NCBI GenBank assembly: GCA_023374025.1
Contig: SIJG01000022.1
Coordinates: 1,573,500-1,637,499, forward strand
From: Heterodera schachtii
Lineage: Eukaryota > Nematoda > Chromadorea > Rhabditida > Heteroderidae
Reading direction: 5' to 3'
Length of the DNA: 64,000 nucleotides
Below, in pieces: positions 52,651 to 63,398 of this stretch. The notes under the pieces are model-generated. The model searched no databases, was not told the DNA's origin, and worked only from the letters and a program-made list of their open reading frames with translations. Numbering within the stretch: the first letter of the stretch is position 1; every line of letters begins with the position of its first letter. The translations under genes were made by a program, and so were the position numbers.

Positions 52651-53925
52651 TTGGAAATTACTGAAACAAATTAATGAGAAAATTAAAATACATTTTTTAT
52701 TGGGTAATCTTTTTAATTAAGTATGGAAAATGAATGTGATAATTACAGATGATCAGTTCGTTGAAATAACTTGAGATTGTTTTTAACACTAAAATCTCGC
52801 CTCCGGCAAAACAAAAAAAAATGATGAGGAAAATAGCGTAAATTAGAGACAAAAAAGAGAAATATTGATTTTTGTGGTCTCTACATGACTAAATATGTGT
52901 TTTTTACATAACAGGGATGGGAATTATATTAATTAAAAATACTGAAATATTTAATAAATATTTACGAAAAAATGCCGAAATATTAACCAAATATTGAAAA
53001 ATGAGCGAAATATTGTGAGCAAATATTTAAGAAAAGTAAGAAATTTGGAATTTTTTCGTTCGAAATTATGAAGTATTTCTTAATAAAACTTTTCCAGGCT
53101 TGAAAATCTTTTCGCTTTTTGTAAGGCTAATAGAGCATGTGAAGAGCGTTCGAATGATCGCAAGATTATGGATTTGGATGACAAAGAAAAAAGTTATATC
53201 CAAAAACATGCTGGGGCCCAAACGTGAGGGCCGAACTAAGGTAAACCGACATATTTCGCAAGTTGGTTGCCTTTAATTTGGTTAAGGAATTTTGGGCATC
53301 GCCAAAAATATGATCTTGTCCAAAAACAATTTTGTTAAGGAATTTCTGAATTTTCGATAAAAACAAATTCAAAAAAGCCAAAGTATTTATAAAAAAAATG
53401 ACAAAACCCCAAAATAAAATTATTCTATGAATTTTATAAAATATCGCTAAATTACATTTTAATAATTTTAAAGCGATTGAAACCATTTGTATACAAATTT
53501 CAATAATATTCAAAAGTTTATGGCCAAAATTTCGAAAAATTCTCATTAAAAAAGAAAAGTTAGCAAAAAATGGCCAAAACTTTATTAAAAATGCCAAAAT
53601 GACGACGAAAACTAAAATTCGTCGTATTTTTGAGGGGGCATTTTTTTTAATTTCCAAAAAGTCGATATTTAGTGCTCTATTTTCGTTTTTCGCTCTTTTC
53701 TTGAGAAAATTTGCCAAGGACTAAAAACCTACAAATTTTAACATATAAATGCTATTTTGAGCCCCTTTCTTCATAGAATATGCGCAGAAAAATAAGTTAG
53801 GTAATCCCTACAATTTACAACCGTAGATATAAGCAAAAAAATATTTAAATAAATAAAATTCCCATCTCAAGTTATTAGTTCGGTTCTATTTTTATGACAA
53901 AGCACTACATATTTCAGGACGACGC
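52651..53925. other. AT-rich region without a supported gene
   Basis: Probably includes the ankyrin gene promoter. A 183-codon minus ORF (53166-53717) is Phe/Leu/Lys-rich, shows no domain or splice context, and sits beside repeats; I treat it as composition-driven. No other structure seen. Confidence 0.45.
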
Positions 53926-54317
53926 CCAACTCGTACTGCCCCAACTCGTACTGGTACCCCGACTCGTACTAAGATTCTCAATTCGTACTGTGCAACAAAA
54001 AACGAAAAAAAAAAACATAAAATAACTCAAAAATTTCTATAAAGTTGTTTTTAATTTGTTAAAAAATAGAAAAAATGTATGAAACTCGGTGAAATGCTAA
54101 GAATCCAACAAAAAATGAATAAAAAAAAATTTAAATTTGTTCATGTATCATTTCACCAAGTTTCGTACATTTTCCGATTTTTTAACAAAATGAAAAACAA
54201 CTTTATAGAAATTTTTGACTGATTTTATGTTTTTTTTTTTTTTTTTGTTGCACAGTACGAGTTGGGAAACTTAGTACGAGTCGGGGTACCAGTACGAGTT
54301 GGGGCAGTACGAATTGT
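53926..54317. repeat. Palindromic inverted repeat with CAACTCGTACTG units
   Basis: The left end carries four spaced ACTCGTACT-type units (GGTACCCCGACTCGTACT, then CTGTGCAAC). The right end carries the same in inverse order (GTTGCACAGTACGAGTTGGG, AGTACGAGTCGGGGTACC). The homology extends into the interior (AACTTTATAGAAATTTTTGA and its complement). It is a MITE-like folded element; no clean target duplication was seen. Confidence 0.7.
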
Positions 54318-54550
54318 TTTTACCATATTTTCAGTCTGGAAACCGCTCGATTTTATGCTCCTATTAATCCATTAAATTCCATATTTAATCAATAACGAAC
54401 ACTTTTAATGACGAAAATTCTAAATAGTGACCTAAATAAGGGCAAAATGTTAAAAAAGTGAAGCAAAATAAAAGTAAAAATTTATTTTTTCATTTTTACT
54501 CGAAAGTCCAAAAAGGATTTATAGAGGGACAAAGAGGAGATCGTGGTTCT

Positions 54551-55220
54551 CTTGACTTATACGATGTTTTTTTCTCGTGGACCAATCTCGACGAATATGG
54601 TACCAATCGGTAGCTCTCGATGAGACAGATCGATCTAGGGGTGGGGGAAGTTGATCCGACAAGTATAAACCGGTTTTTGAACCGATTCAAAACATAAAAA
54701 GTGAAGAAAATTGGGCATTTTTAATTAATTAATTTATTTTTTTATGTACATTTCAGTACCAACGAAAAATGAATAAACAAAATGGTAAATTTTCGCAAAA
54801 GGGAGCATGCGAAGACGGAGCAAGTAGTGGGGCGAGACGGAGGGCGGAGGAAAAAGTCTGACGAGCGCCACAGGCGGTTGACTGCGGGGGCCCGAAGGGC
54901 CCCCGCCAATCAGTCAACCGCCTGCGGATCACGCGCGGACTTCTTCCGTAGCCCGTAGTCTCGCCCCACCTACTGGCCGCCGTAGTCGAGTGTGCGGCGG
55001 TTTTTTAGCGCAATAACCAAAATGACCTATTTGCACCGGTTTCCCTGCATTACTTTGGTACTGAATTGGCATTATAAGATTTGAATCGGTTCAAAAACCG
55101 GTTTATACTTGTCCGATCAATTTCCCCCACCCCTAGATCGATCTGTCTCATCGAGAGCTATCGATTGGTACCATATTCGTCGAGATTGGTCCACGAGAAA
55201 AAAACATCGTATAAGTCAAG
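54551..55220. repeat. Large inverted repeat with 140-bp arms and a GC-rich central hairpin
   Basis: The arms 54551-54690 and 55081-55220 are inverse copies with few differences, so both strands give a near-identical ~60-codon ORF (MNRFKNRFILV...), a by-product of the repeat. The centre has a near-perfect hairpin at 54871-54924 (CAGGCGGTTGACTG, then GGGGGCCC-GAA-GGGCCCCC) nested in a wider imperfect palindrome (about 54810-54990). The central GC content contrasts sharply with the flanks. Confidence 0.8.
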
Positions 55221-55305
55221 ATATTCGAGATCGTTTTTCGTGTTTTCTCATCGAAATAAAGCCGAGAAAAAAAGAAGTAAAATCTGAGAATTCATTTCTA
55301 ATGAC

Positions 55306-55910
55306 TAGGGATTCTTTTTTTAGGCACAAAAAATCGCGAAATAGGCACCTAAAAAGGCAGAAAAAAATCGCAAAATAGGCACCAAATAGGCACAAAAACC
55401 CTCAAATAGGCACTAAAATAGGCAAAAAAATTTTTTATTAAAGCTTTTTAGGCAGCAAAACACGTAAAAATTAATCAAAAAACTTATTTTGCCCATATTT
55501 CAATTGTTTTAAAGTTGTTTTCGATAAAAATAATTTTTTAAACCAAAATTTTTATTATGAAAAAATAATTGAATTTTGAGGATCAATTTTTGTGAAAAAA
55601 ATTTTTCAATTCTTACGGGTGTATATTTTCGAAAAAATTTCAAGTGATTCTTAGGGGTGTATTTTTCATTTTTATTGCATTTTTGTTAACGATTTTTCCC
55701 AAATCCTGAAAAAGGCAAAAAAAAAATGGCGAAATAGGCACAAAAATAGGCAAATAGGCATTAAGCACAAAGTCCAAAATAGGCAAAAATAGGCATTATA
55801 AAAGTCATCGTAGACACCCCAAACCAAGTGGAAAATGCTTTTTTCGTGCTTATCTAAGCGTATTAAAGTGCGCAGAAATTTTAGGCATTTGCCTAAAAAA
55901 AGAATCCCTA
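55306..55910. mobile_element. 605-bp hAT-like non-autonomous element
   Basis: Perfect 8-bp target duplications CTAATGAC (55298-55305 and 55911-55918) flank ends TAGGGATTCTTTTTTTAGGC and its exact complement. The first five bases TAGGG fit the hAT end pattern YARNG, and 8-bp duplications are typical of hAT. The interior is rich in AATAGGCA-type units in both orientations. There is no transposase ORF. Confidence 0.85.
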
Positions 55911-55918
55911 CTAATGAC

Positions 55919-57132
55919 AAATAAAATAAGTGAGAAATGACTTAAAATTGTGAATCTCTGCTTTTTGGCCTTAATTTGTTCAATGAGAAATTCATTATTT
56001 TTACACAATCCTAAAAATTTAGGCCTTTTTGGCTATTTTTGTGAGATATTTTTTATGTGTTTATTTTTGTGCCTATTTTTTTTGTTGTCAATTTGGGATA
56101 TTTTGTGCCTAAAAAGGGAATACCTAATAATTTGAGCTGGGATTTTTATATTTTACAATTTTTGCGGTTTAGTTATGCCCTGAGAAGTCCAAAAAAGCAT
56201 TTTCTTCGAATAATTTTTGTTTTAGAGTGACTTATAAAGAAATAAAAATATAAGTATATTATGGCCCATAAAAATATATCGCACAAATTTGCGCTACTTT
56301 GGAAAGCATTGTTTCTCCATCATAATTTGCCTTTATCCGGCTTTTCCATTAACGAATTTTGGGTTCAAAAAACTAAGTTTTTAAAACTTATGAATTATTA
56401 TGTATTCCGTCATGACAGATTCTCAAAAGCATGAAAATTGTTCCTTTTAATAATTTCTGATTTTCGGTCCCTGTTTTTTTTCTGTTGTTTGAATATTCTG
56501 ATTTTTGGATTTAAGGATAAATTTTGCAAATTCGTTTTTCATCTTCCAAACAGAACGATCACAGTTTAATTTAACCATTGGTTTTGCTCTTCTTCATCAA
56601 TTCATCGGTCCATCCTTTCTTTTTCTTCCGCACTTTTCTTCATTTGTGTTTCTTCGCCGATGGAATGGCCAACGATTAGCCGACCATTCTTTTTTCCATG
56701 TTTTATTATGCCAAACATTCACAGAATTGGAAGTTTAATCAGCATTTTCCATCTCATTTCTTTATTCTGCGAAAATTTACTTATTTTTTCTTTAAATTGA
56801 ATTTAAAATTTAAATAAATAATTTGAATTAAATTAAGAAGAATTAATTTTATAATTATAATTGAATTTGATGACTAAAATTTTAAGCACACCAAGTGTCA
56901 GCCAAAATTTCTTTGATTTTTTAGCCCTAAACTAAGAAATAAAACTCTCAGAACAGCATTAGAAAACAATATTTTCATTTCACAGTGCAAAAACCCATGA
57001 AAATATAAGAATTCAATATATTTGTTAATGTTTGTATTAAATTAGTTTATCTATCTCTATATACATTGTATTAATGAAGTATTTGTGGTGTATTCTTAGA
57101 TTGTTTTATTGCCTTTGACAAAGGAAAGTGCC
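55919..57132. other. Region without a supported gene
   Basis: AT-rich DNA. Plus-strand ORFs at 55950-56135 and 56505-56738 follow a CAG acceptor-like site (56553) in one case, but I recognise nothing in them and no consistent exon chain could be built. Confidence 0.4.
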
Positions 57133-59123
57133 ATGAATTCCGAGCAAATCGTTGCCAAATACACCAAAAGGAATTGCAATGGGACGAGGTAATGGAAGAA
57201 GCAAAAAGCAATTGACAAATGAATTTTAACATTCTTTGGACAAATTTAAGAGTCCGTTTGATCATGGCAAAAAGTACCAAGGAAATTGTTGACAAATACA
57301 CGCAAAAGGAGGACAACAACGAAATGGAAAAGAGTAAATGGTGAGGAGCAAATAAATGAAAAAATGCCATAATAAATCAAAAAATAATTATTTAAAAAAT
57401 AATTAAAAATAATTTTAATGGTTTCATATCATTCAAAAATGAAAATGTAATAAAGTGCAACTCAAATAAGACGAGATTTTTAGCAAAAAAAAAAAAGATT
57501 ACTGTAGGAAACTGATACCAATTGTTGAAGCACAACCAATCCTAATCACCAATTTGCTTTTAAGCTTTCCGCCGCCCCTTTCGGTGCCAAAGTGTCCGTC
57601 TCTCCCTTTGGCACTTGGCAAATGGACTTTGTGGGGCTACGAATGTGGCGACTTTCCCGTGCACATAAATGCCAAAGATCAGTGCCCATTTTGTGTAAGA
57701 GTAAAAATGAAAGAAAGTTAAATAATGCAATTTTATAATTCATTTTCAGTTGGCATTGTGCAAATTCCGCATCCTTTTCAAAAATGCGGTCTTCGAAGGC
57801 AAAGATCGATGGGAGAATTATTTGCAAAAGGGCCAAAGTTTTGTGGACAATTCGCACGCATTGCCAACTGAGAACGAATTGGGCGACCTTTTGCCAAGCA
57901 AATTGGCCAAGGAAATTTGTGAGTTCCGATTAAACTGACAATCCAAGGATCGGCTTTTCCAAATTTAGGCCAAAAAACTGGTATAAAAGAGTTTGGAGTA
58001 TCGAAAACAGAGAATAGAAACATAAGACTTTTCTCAAGTCGATAAAGAAAATCAGTTTGGAATTAAATGGTGATTTATTTTAACAAAAATTTGAAAAAAT
58101 GAATTTTGCATCAAATAGTGGAGGCAAAGGGGTTGTGGTTGGCCACACATATTAATAAGTCACAATTTCGCTTTTCACAGTTTTCAATCGCAAATTGGGC
58201 GTGGCGGTGTTCCGCGACGGCGTCACACCGAAATTGGAAAGTGCCGAGAATTGTTCTGGCGGCGTCTTCCAAATGCTTCTCTTTGCCTCTTCGGGCCAAC
58301 GGAGTGCGCCACTTTTGGCCAAATTTGACGCGCTTTTTCTCCAATCGCTTCGACTTATCCTTGACGCGTCGCCGACAATTGGGTGCCACGTGAATGGGCT
58401 TTTCCTCAGGTGGCAAATCGACACGGCAAATGGCAAAAGAAAGTGGAGGAAGGAATTGGACAGCGGAAGCGAGCAAGTGGGAGGAAGTTGCAGGAGGAGC
58501 AGGAGAAGCCGTGGGATGTGCTCGACTTACCAATCATTGGAAAATTGGAGGTGGGCACCAGGGACGGTTCCAGTATTCGGCTTGGGCGGGTGTACCCCTT
58601 CCCCTCCCCCCGGGCAACGACCTTCCAGGGGGGGGGGGGGGGGTCCGCGGTGCCGATAGCTGCCGCCGGGAAAATTTTTTTGTAATATTTAAAACGATTT
58701 ATTAATAATATTTTGTCCAAAAATGACATATTTTGCAATTTGAGCCAATTTTTAAGGGAATTAGGATTTTTGGGCTAAGGTGGCGCCATGACGGGGTCGA
58801 GCTTTGACAATTTACCAGGCCCGGGCGGCTCGGCAAAAGTCCGGCGGGCGCCCGGGCCTAGAAGGCTTTTTTCTGCCAACCTCTACATAAAAATGTGTCA
58901 TAAATTTCAGATTTGGATTAATGATCACACATGCAAAAAACTGCTGCAAAAGTGTCTGATCAGTGCCGTCGACAATTTGATCAAAACATTGGAAATCCCT
59001 TTTAATGCGATCAAACAATTCGCCTTCCGCGTCCGAGTTTATGGCGATGCGTATTTTGACAATACTTACACCGCAAGTCTGAAGATCTGCAGCATCAAAA
59101 CATTCAATGCGCTTAACCTCTAA
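57133..59123 (+). CDS. Divergent eIF4E-like (cap-binding family) protein, possibly a pseudogene
   Basis: eIF4E binds the mRNA 5' cap and starts translation. Exons 57133-57188, 57251-57340, 57565-57694, 57750-57918, 58181 to about 58553, and from 58909 to the stop at 59123 can be chained. The core resembles eIF4E: GKWTLWGYECGD (the first W-x-L-W strand), VAVFRDGVTPKLESAEN followed by GGVF (compare F-DG--P-WED--N--GG-W), a helix DALFLQSLRLILDASPTIGC, and LEIWINDHTCKKLLQ leading to LEIP. The Trp expected in the P-W-E motif is Leu here, and no Trp is seen at the other cap-stacking position, so cap binding is doubtful. The reading frame shifts by one base near 58400 between the helix and the KPWDVLDLPIIGKLE segment, meaning a broken gene or a sequence error. 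The assignment rests on motif order only. Confidence 0.5.
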
Positions 59124-59272
59124 ATTTTAAATAAAGAAAACATTTTGTCATCATTTTCATATTGAATTTTATTTATTTTAAATTAATTAAAAGAATAATT
59201 TTATTTGCTTTAAATCATAATTAAAATATTTGTATTATATAAAATAATAATTAAGCAGAAGATGGAAAACAT
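59124..59272. other. 3' flank of eIF4E-like gene
   Basis: Short AT-rich flank with AATAAA-like sequence shortly after the stop (ATTTTAAATAAAG, about 59124), a plausible polyadenylation signal. It ends at the target duplication of the next element. Confidence 0.4.
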
Positions 59273-60405
59273 TAGAGCTCGGCCTGGACCTGGATCCAGG
59301 CCTGGATTTTTCCTGGACCTGGATTTTCCTGGATTTTTGTCCAGGAAATCCAGGTACAGGTCAATTTGAAAATCCAGGTCCAGGTCCAGGCACAAAAAAC
59401 CTGGATTTCCTGGATAAATTTTTTTTCGTTTTTTATGGCGAAATGTATTTAAAATTGGTATAAAATGTGCCAAAATTTTCACTCCGCCCCCTAAAAATTC
59501 TTATTCTCTTAAAAAATTGGCTTAAATCGAAAAAAATTGTCATTTTTTGAACAAAATTGTTAACAAATCGCATTAAAAATTACAAAATTTTTCCCGGCGG
59601 CGCCTATCGGCACCGCCGGACCCCCGGTTCCCCAAAGTTTTTTGGAAGCTCGCCGCAAAAAAGGAATTTTTAAAAGCAAAAAAAGTCGTCGCTTGGCTTT
59701 TAACTGCAAATATTTGGTAAATTTTTGGACAAAATTTATAAACTATTCGTATAGAAATTACAAAAAAATTTTCCAGCGGCGCCTATCGGCATCGCCGGGC
59801 TCTCTTCCCTCACACATCCTAAAAATTTTTTGAAAAAATGTGCCGAAAAAATTTGTTAGAAATTTGGTTTTTTGATTCTGAATGCACTGAAATTTTCAAA
59901 GCTTATGTTTCCCACAAAATTGTTTAAATCGATTGACCTATAAACTTAGAAAAAAATCAGAAAATTTTTTATGAAAAAATTCCAAGATTACATGTTGTAA
60001 AAATTTTCGAAAAACATTAATTCATATAAAAAAATTAAAACCCCTTTCAAAAATTTTTGAACTTTTTTTCCAAATGTTATAATTTTTGGAACGATTAATT
60101 TTATTATTTCAATTGACTGATTTTTTTTTCAAGTTTATCAAAAAATGATAAATAGATTTAAAAACACATTATTATTAAGAATTAAGATATTTTTAGACAT
60201 TCTCAAGCAATTAATTGATTTTTTCAAAGATTTTTTTGCTTTTTAAAACAAATTTCAAAAAAACCCAGGTCCAGGCCTGGATCCAGGTCTCGAGGAGCCT
60301 GGATTTTTCCTGGACCTGGATTTTCCTGGATTTTTGTCCAGGAAATCCAGGTCCAGGTCCAACATGAAATCCAGGTCCAGGCTTTTTTCAAAATACCGAG
60401 CTCTA
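59273..60405. mobile_element. 1,133-bp hAT-like non-autonomous element carrying CCAGGTCCAGG arrays
   Basis: Perfect 8-bp target duplications GAAAACAT (59265-59272 and 60406-60413) flank inverted ends TAGAGCTCGG/CCGAGCTCTA. TAGAG fits the hAT end pattern YARNG. Inside each end is an array of CCTGGACCTGGAT / ATCCAGGTCCAGG units. Two copies of the dispersed GC module (GGCGCCTATCGGCACCGCC, about 59592, and GGCGCCTATCGGCATCGCC, about 59777) lie in the interior. No transposase ORF was seen. Confidence 0.85.
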
Positions 60406-60977
60406 GAAAACATACATATTGTTGGCATTATTTAAAACAAAAATTTATATTTTTAGTGCTAACAAAAATCACCATTTTTTTTACCAAATGTTGATTAGAC
60501 CTAATACCTCTAAATTCCCTGGAATTAATTTATTTTTTAATTTTCAAATTTTGTTAAAAATTATGTATGCTAATTGACAAAATAACGAACCAAACCCTAG
60601 TTTTAAAAAAGCCAAAAAATAAGACGAATAAAAGCAGCAGAGCAGTAGCAATTTTTGTTAATGATATTTTTTTTAAGTCCTGAAATTCCCAATTAGAAAT
60701 GGAATTTGTTTTTAATTAGTCGAAATGGATGTTATATTCGTGATCATCGGCCCCGATAACCCCCGAACGGAACGAATAATCGTAAAAAACAGTATTACCG
60801 AATTCCCGACCCGTTCCCGCTCAGTTTTACTTCAAACCAACACCCATGCGAGTATTTTTATGCACCTCAAATTAACCCTATAAATCTAAGAAAAACAATT
60901 AAAACATATAAATTATCGTCTAATTAGTGTCTAATCGGTGCCGTTGTGTCTCTCTGTCATCCTTCGATGCTTTTCCC

Positions 60978-62031
60978 TTATTCGCTTTTCTGTGCGTCGT
61001 CCGATGGCGGCACGCGACGACGAAGCATACGCACCGTCTCACCGAAACAGAACCAAAGGGCGTGCAACATGCCGGGCACCCAGAGGAAGAAGCTGCAGAA
61101 AAATGGGGAAATACTTTAAAAAAACAATCCTATAAATACATTTAAAATATGTGCCACCGATGGACCGATACTTGTTTATAAGAGGGCATAAATTTTTCAC
61201 GAACAACGGCCCTCTTTCTATGTACGTACAAAAAAAAATCATTGGAAGGGGGGGGGGGGGGAGGGACTTGAAGCCAAATTCATTGAACTTGGTTGGAACG
61301 GGAGGGGGGGGGTTCTACATAACAATAAGCACATTAAATGAAAATTTTTTTTTTGACGGTTCGCCACTCACCACAGAATGACGTTGTACGCCGCCTGCAC
61401 AGTGAACGCGTTGCCATCGCGGCGATAGCTGCGGAAAAGCACAGCGACCGGCTGAAACAAAACGCATTTCAGCTTAATTCAAATGATGTCCTTTGACCAT
61501 TTACCGGCATGAGGAAACAGCACCAAACCTGAAAAGAGAAAAACAAAGTTTTTTTCGATCTAACCGAAATTTGGGAAAACGAAAAATAAATTAGTAATTA
61601 ATTCTAAGATTTATTTGGTATTTAAAAAAGTTTGTGTTTGCCAACATTTGTAGTCAGAGTAAATTTTGAACGCCGTTAATTTATGATGCGCACGTGTCAA
61701 AGGTTACATTTTAGAGAAGTCCTAACGCCTAAATCCACAGCGAAATGATGGCATTTTATTTGCCAACCCAAAAAAGGAGAAGGAGCGGAAGTGCTTGTAA
61801 ATTACGAAAAACACCATTTTATTCAACCTCCCCTAAAAATAGAGGAATTGTCCGAAAATGTCGTACCATGAAAGCCAGGAAGGCGGGCGTGGCCAAGCAG
61901 AAGTTGGGCGTGCCGGCAGCGAACGCCAAACATTTTGAGGCGTGGGCGACGGCGGCAAACAAAGAGTCGAGCACTTTGATGCCGTTGTCCTCGACGATGT
62001 TTTCACTGGTTTTGCTGGTTTCCTCCGCCAT
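60978..62031 (-). CDS. PMP3/UPF0057-family small membrane protein, 4 exons (127 aa)
   Basis: PMP3/UPF0057 proteins are tiny two-pass membrane proteins affecting membrane potential and ion/stress tolerance in fungi and plants; nematodes have several. Exons 61867-62031, 61505-61528, 61372-61451 and 60978-61092 join in perfect phase (384 nt). The second half fits the family: hydrophobic start, PPVAV-type motif (CCFLMPVAVLFRSYRRDG), then AAYNVILCFFLWVPGMLHAL, matching the N-L-L---G--PG--HA pattern, and a basic tail ending DDAQKSE. The first ~55 residues (MAEETSKTSENIVEDNG, then an Ala-rich hydrophobic stretch) are an extension beyond the ~50-60 residues usual for the family. The start is the only upstream Met of the open exon. 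Confidence 0.8.
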
Positions 62032-63398
62032 TTTGGATGAACAAAATTGAAGACGAAAAGGCACAGTCAATGGAAAGTCAAAAATAAAGGCTAAAAGGAA
62101 GAAATTATGAGATTTTTCGAATTATTGGAACAACAGACAAACCCAGCGAAATGCTCAAATGGTCAAATACCGGTAATACTGGAGAATCTGGGCAAAAAAA
62201 AATAATTTTTTTTTGTTGTTATAAAAAGACTAGTAATGAAAAAAGTTTTATTTATTTTATTTCTACATATTGGGTGGGAAAGGTCCGGTCCCATAAAAAA
62301 AAACAAAAAATTGAAAAAATGGAAGTGAAAAAAGGCATGGAATGGATACGAATGTTTGAGTGAAGAAGGGGAGGGGGAGGGACAAACAAAAGCAAAGCAC
62401 TTAATCATCAGTGATGAGCGAATTGAGAGGTCATTTTGGGGTCATTCGTTTGAATGCCTTTGCGTAAACAATATTAAAAAAAGGACCAAAGAACACATTT
62501 AATTGCATTTATCAATAAAAGAGGAGAATGATGAATGAATTGATTATTTGTGCCCCCCCCCCCCCCCCCCCCCTCCTTTGCCCGCCCATTTTTATTTTTC
62601 TGTGATGTATTTGAAAAGTACGGTACTTGCTTGATCCCCCCCCCCCTTCCTAAAAAAAAATCCCGGATTTGATCATAACCAGCGCTGGGTTTTATATGTT
62701 TTTACATTTGTTATTTTACAGTTGGGAATATGGGGAGGTGTATTGCGGACAAGAATCTGTCTTTTAGACAGAGTTGGGTTGAGTTTTCCAAGTTTTCCTT
62801 TTTAGTGCCTATTCGAGGATTTTTATGCCTATTTAATAGGGTTACGACCCCGTCTGGGTTGAAAAAGTCGGGATTCGGGGTTGTCGGGGTCAGCAAGGTC
62901 GGGGTCGGGTTGACCAAATCGTTCGGGTTCGGGGTTTTTCAATTTAATTTTCTTTTTGACATTTCAGGTGTCTCGGAGTAAATATAATTTCTTAATTATA
63001 TTTTAATTTTTTATTTAAAATAGTTTCTTCTTTAGTTATTTATTTAAATTAAAATATCCTTTTACTTTCTATTTTATATTTTTTATTCTCACTTTTTCGA
63101 ATTTATAATCTTTTATTTTCAAATTTGACAAAATATTTAATTCATAATGGCTCATTAAAATATTTAACTTCACTTTTAGTATAATTGTCCCCCATTAGCA
63201 TAATTGTTTAATTTATCGAGCAAACCAAAGGCACATTAGTGCTCTTACATGGCGCCAAAAAGAAACAAACAAATAAAAAGTGATCAAATTAAAAATAAAA
63301 ATGATGTAATACATGTGAAATAAAAATAAATCAAATGTTAAATTCACAGGTGATTATATATAATATAAAATGTGGCACAGAAATTTCCTACTCAGAAC
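62032..63398. other. Intergenic region with long poly-C tracts
   Basis: Contains a 21-nt poly-C run (62553-62573) and a second C run near 62635. At about 62840-62940 there is a GGGTTCGGGG/GTCGGG-rich stretch resembling one near 35840-35930. An 83-codon plus ORF (62730-62981) runs through that repeat and is not a convincing gene. Confidence 0.5.

Noticed and set aside
53166..53717. 183-codon minus-strand ORF
   Set aside because: Phe/Leu/Lys-rich, in AT-rich DNA beside repeats, no domain, no splice context and no partner exons.
54496..55287. Two matching ~60-codon ORFs (MNRFKNRFILV...) on opposite strands
   Set aside because: They are the two arms of one inverted repeat, not a gene pair.
56505..56738. 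77-codon plus ORF after an acceptor-like CAG
   Set aside because: Unrecognised, no chainable neighbouring exons, biased to Phe/Leu.
58111..58533. 140-codon minus ORF opposite the eIF4E-like exon
   Set aside because: Shadow of the plus-strand coding exon.
58195..58659. 154-codon plus ORF read as a stand-alone gene
   Set aside because: Its first two thirds fit the eIF4E-like exon, but the remainder is a shifted frame; the true continuation is in another frame.
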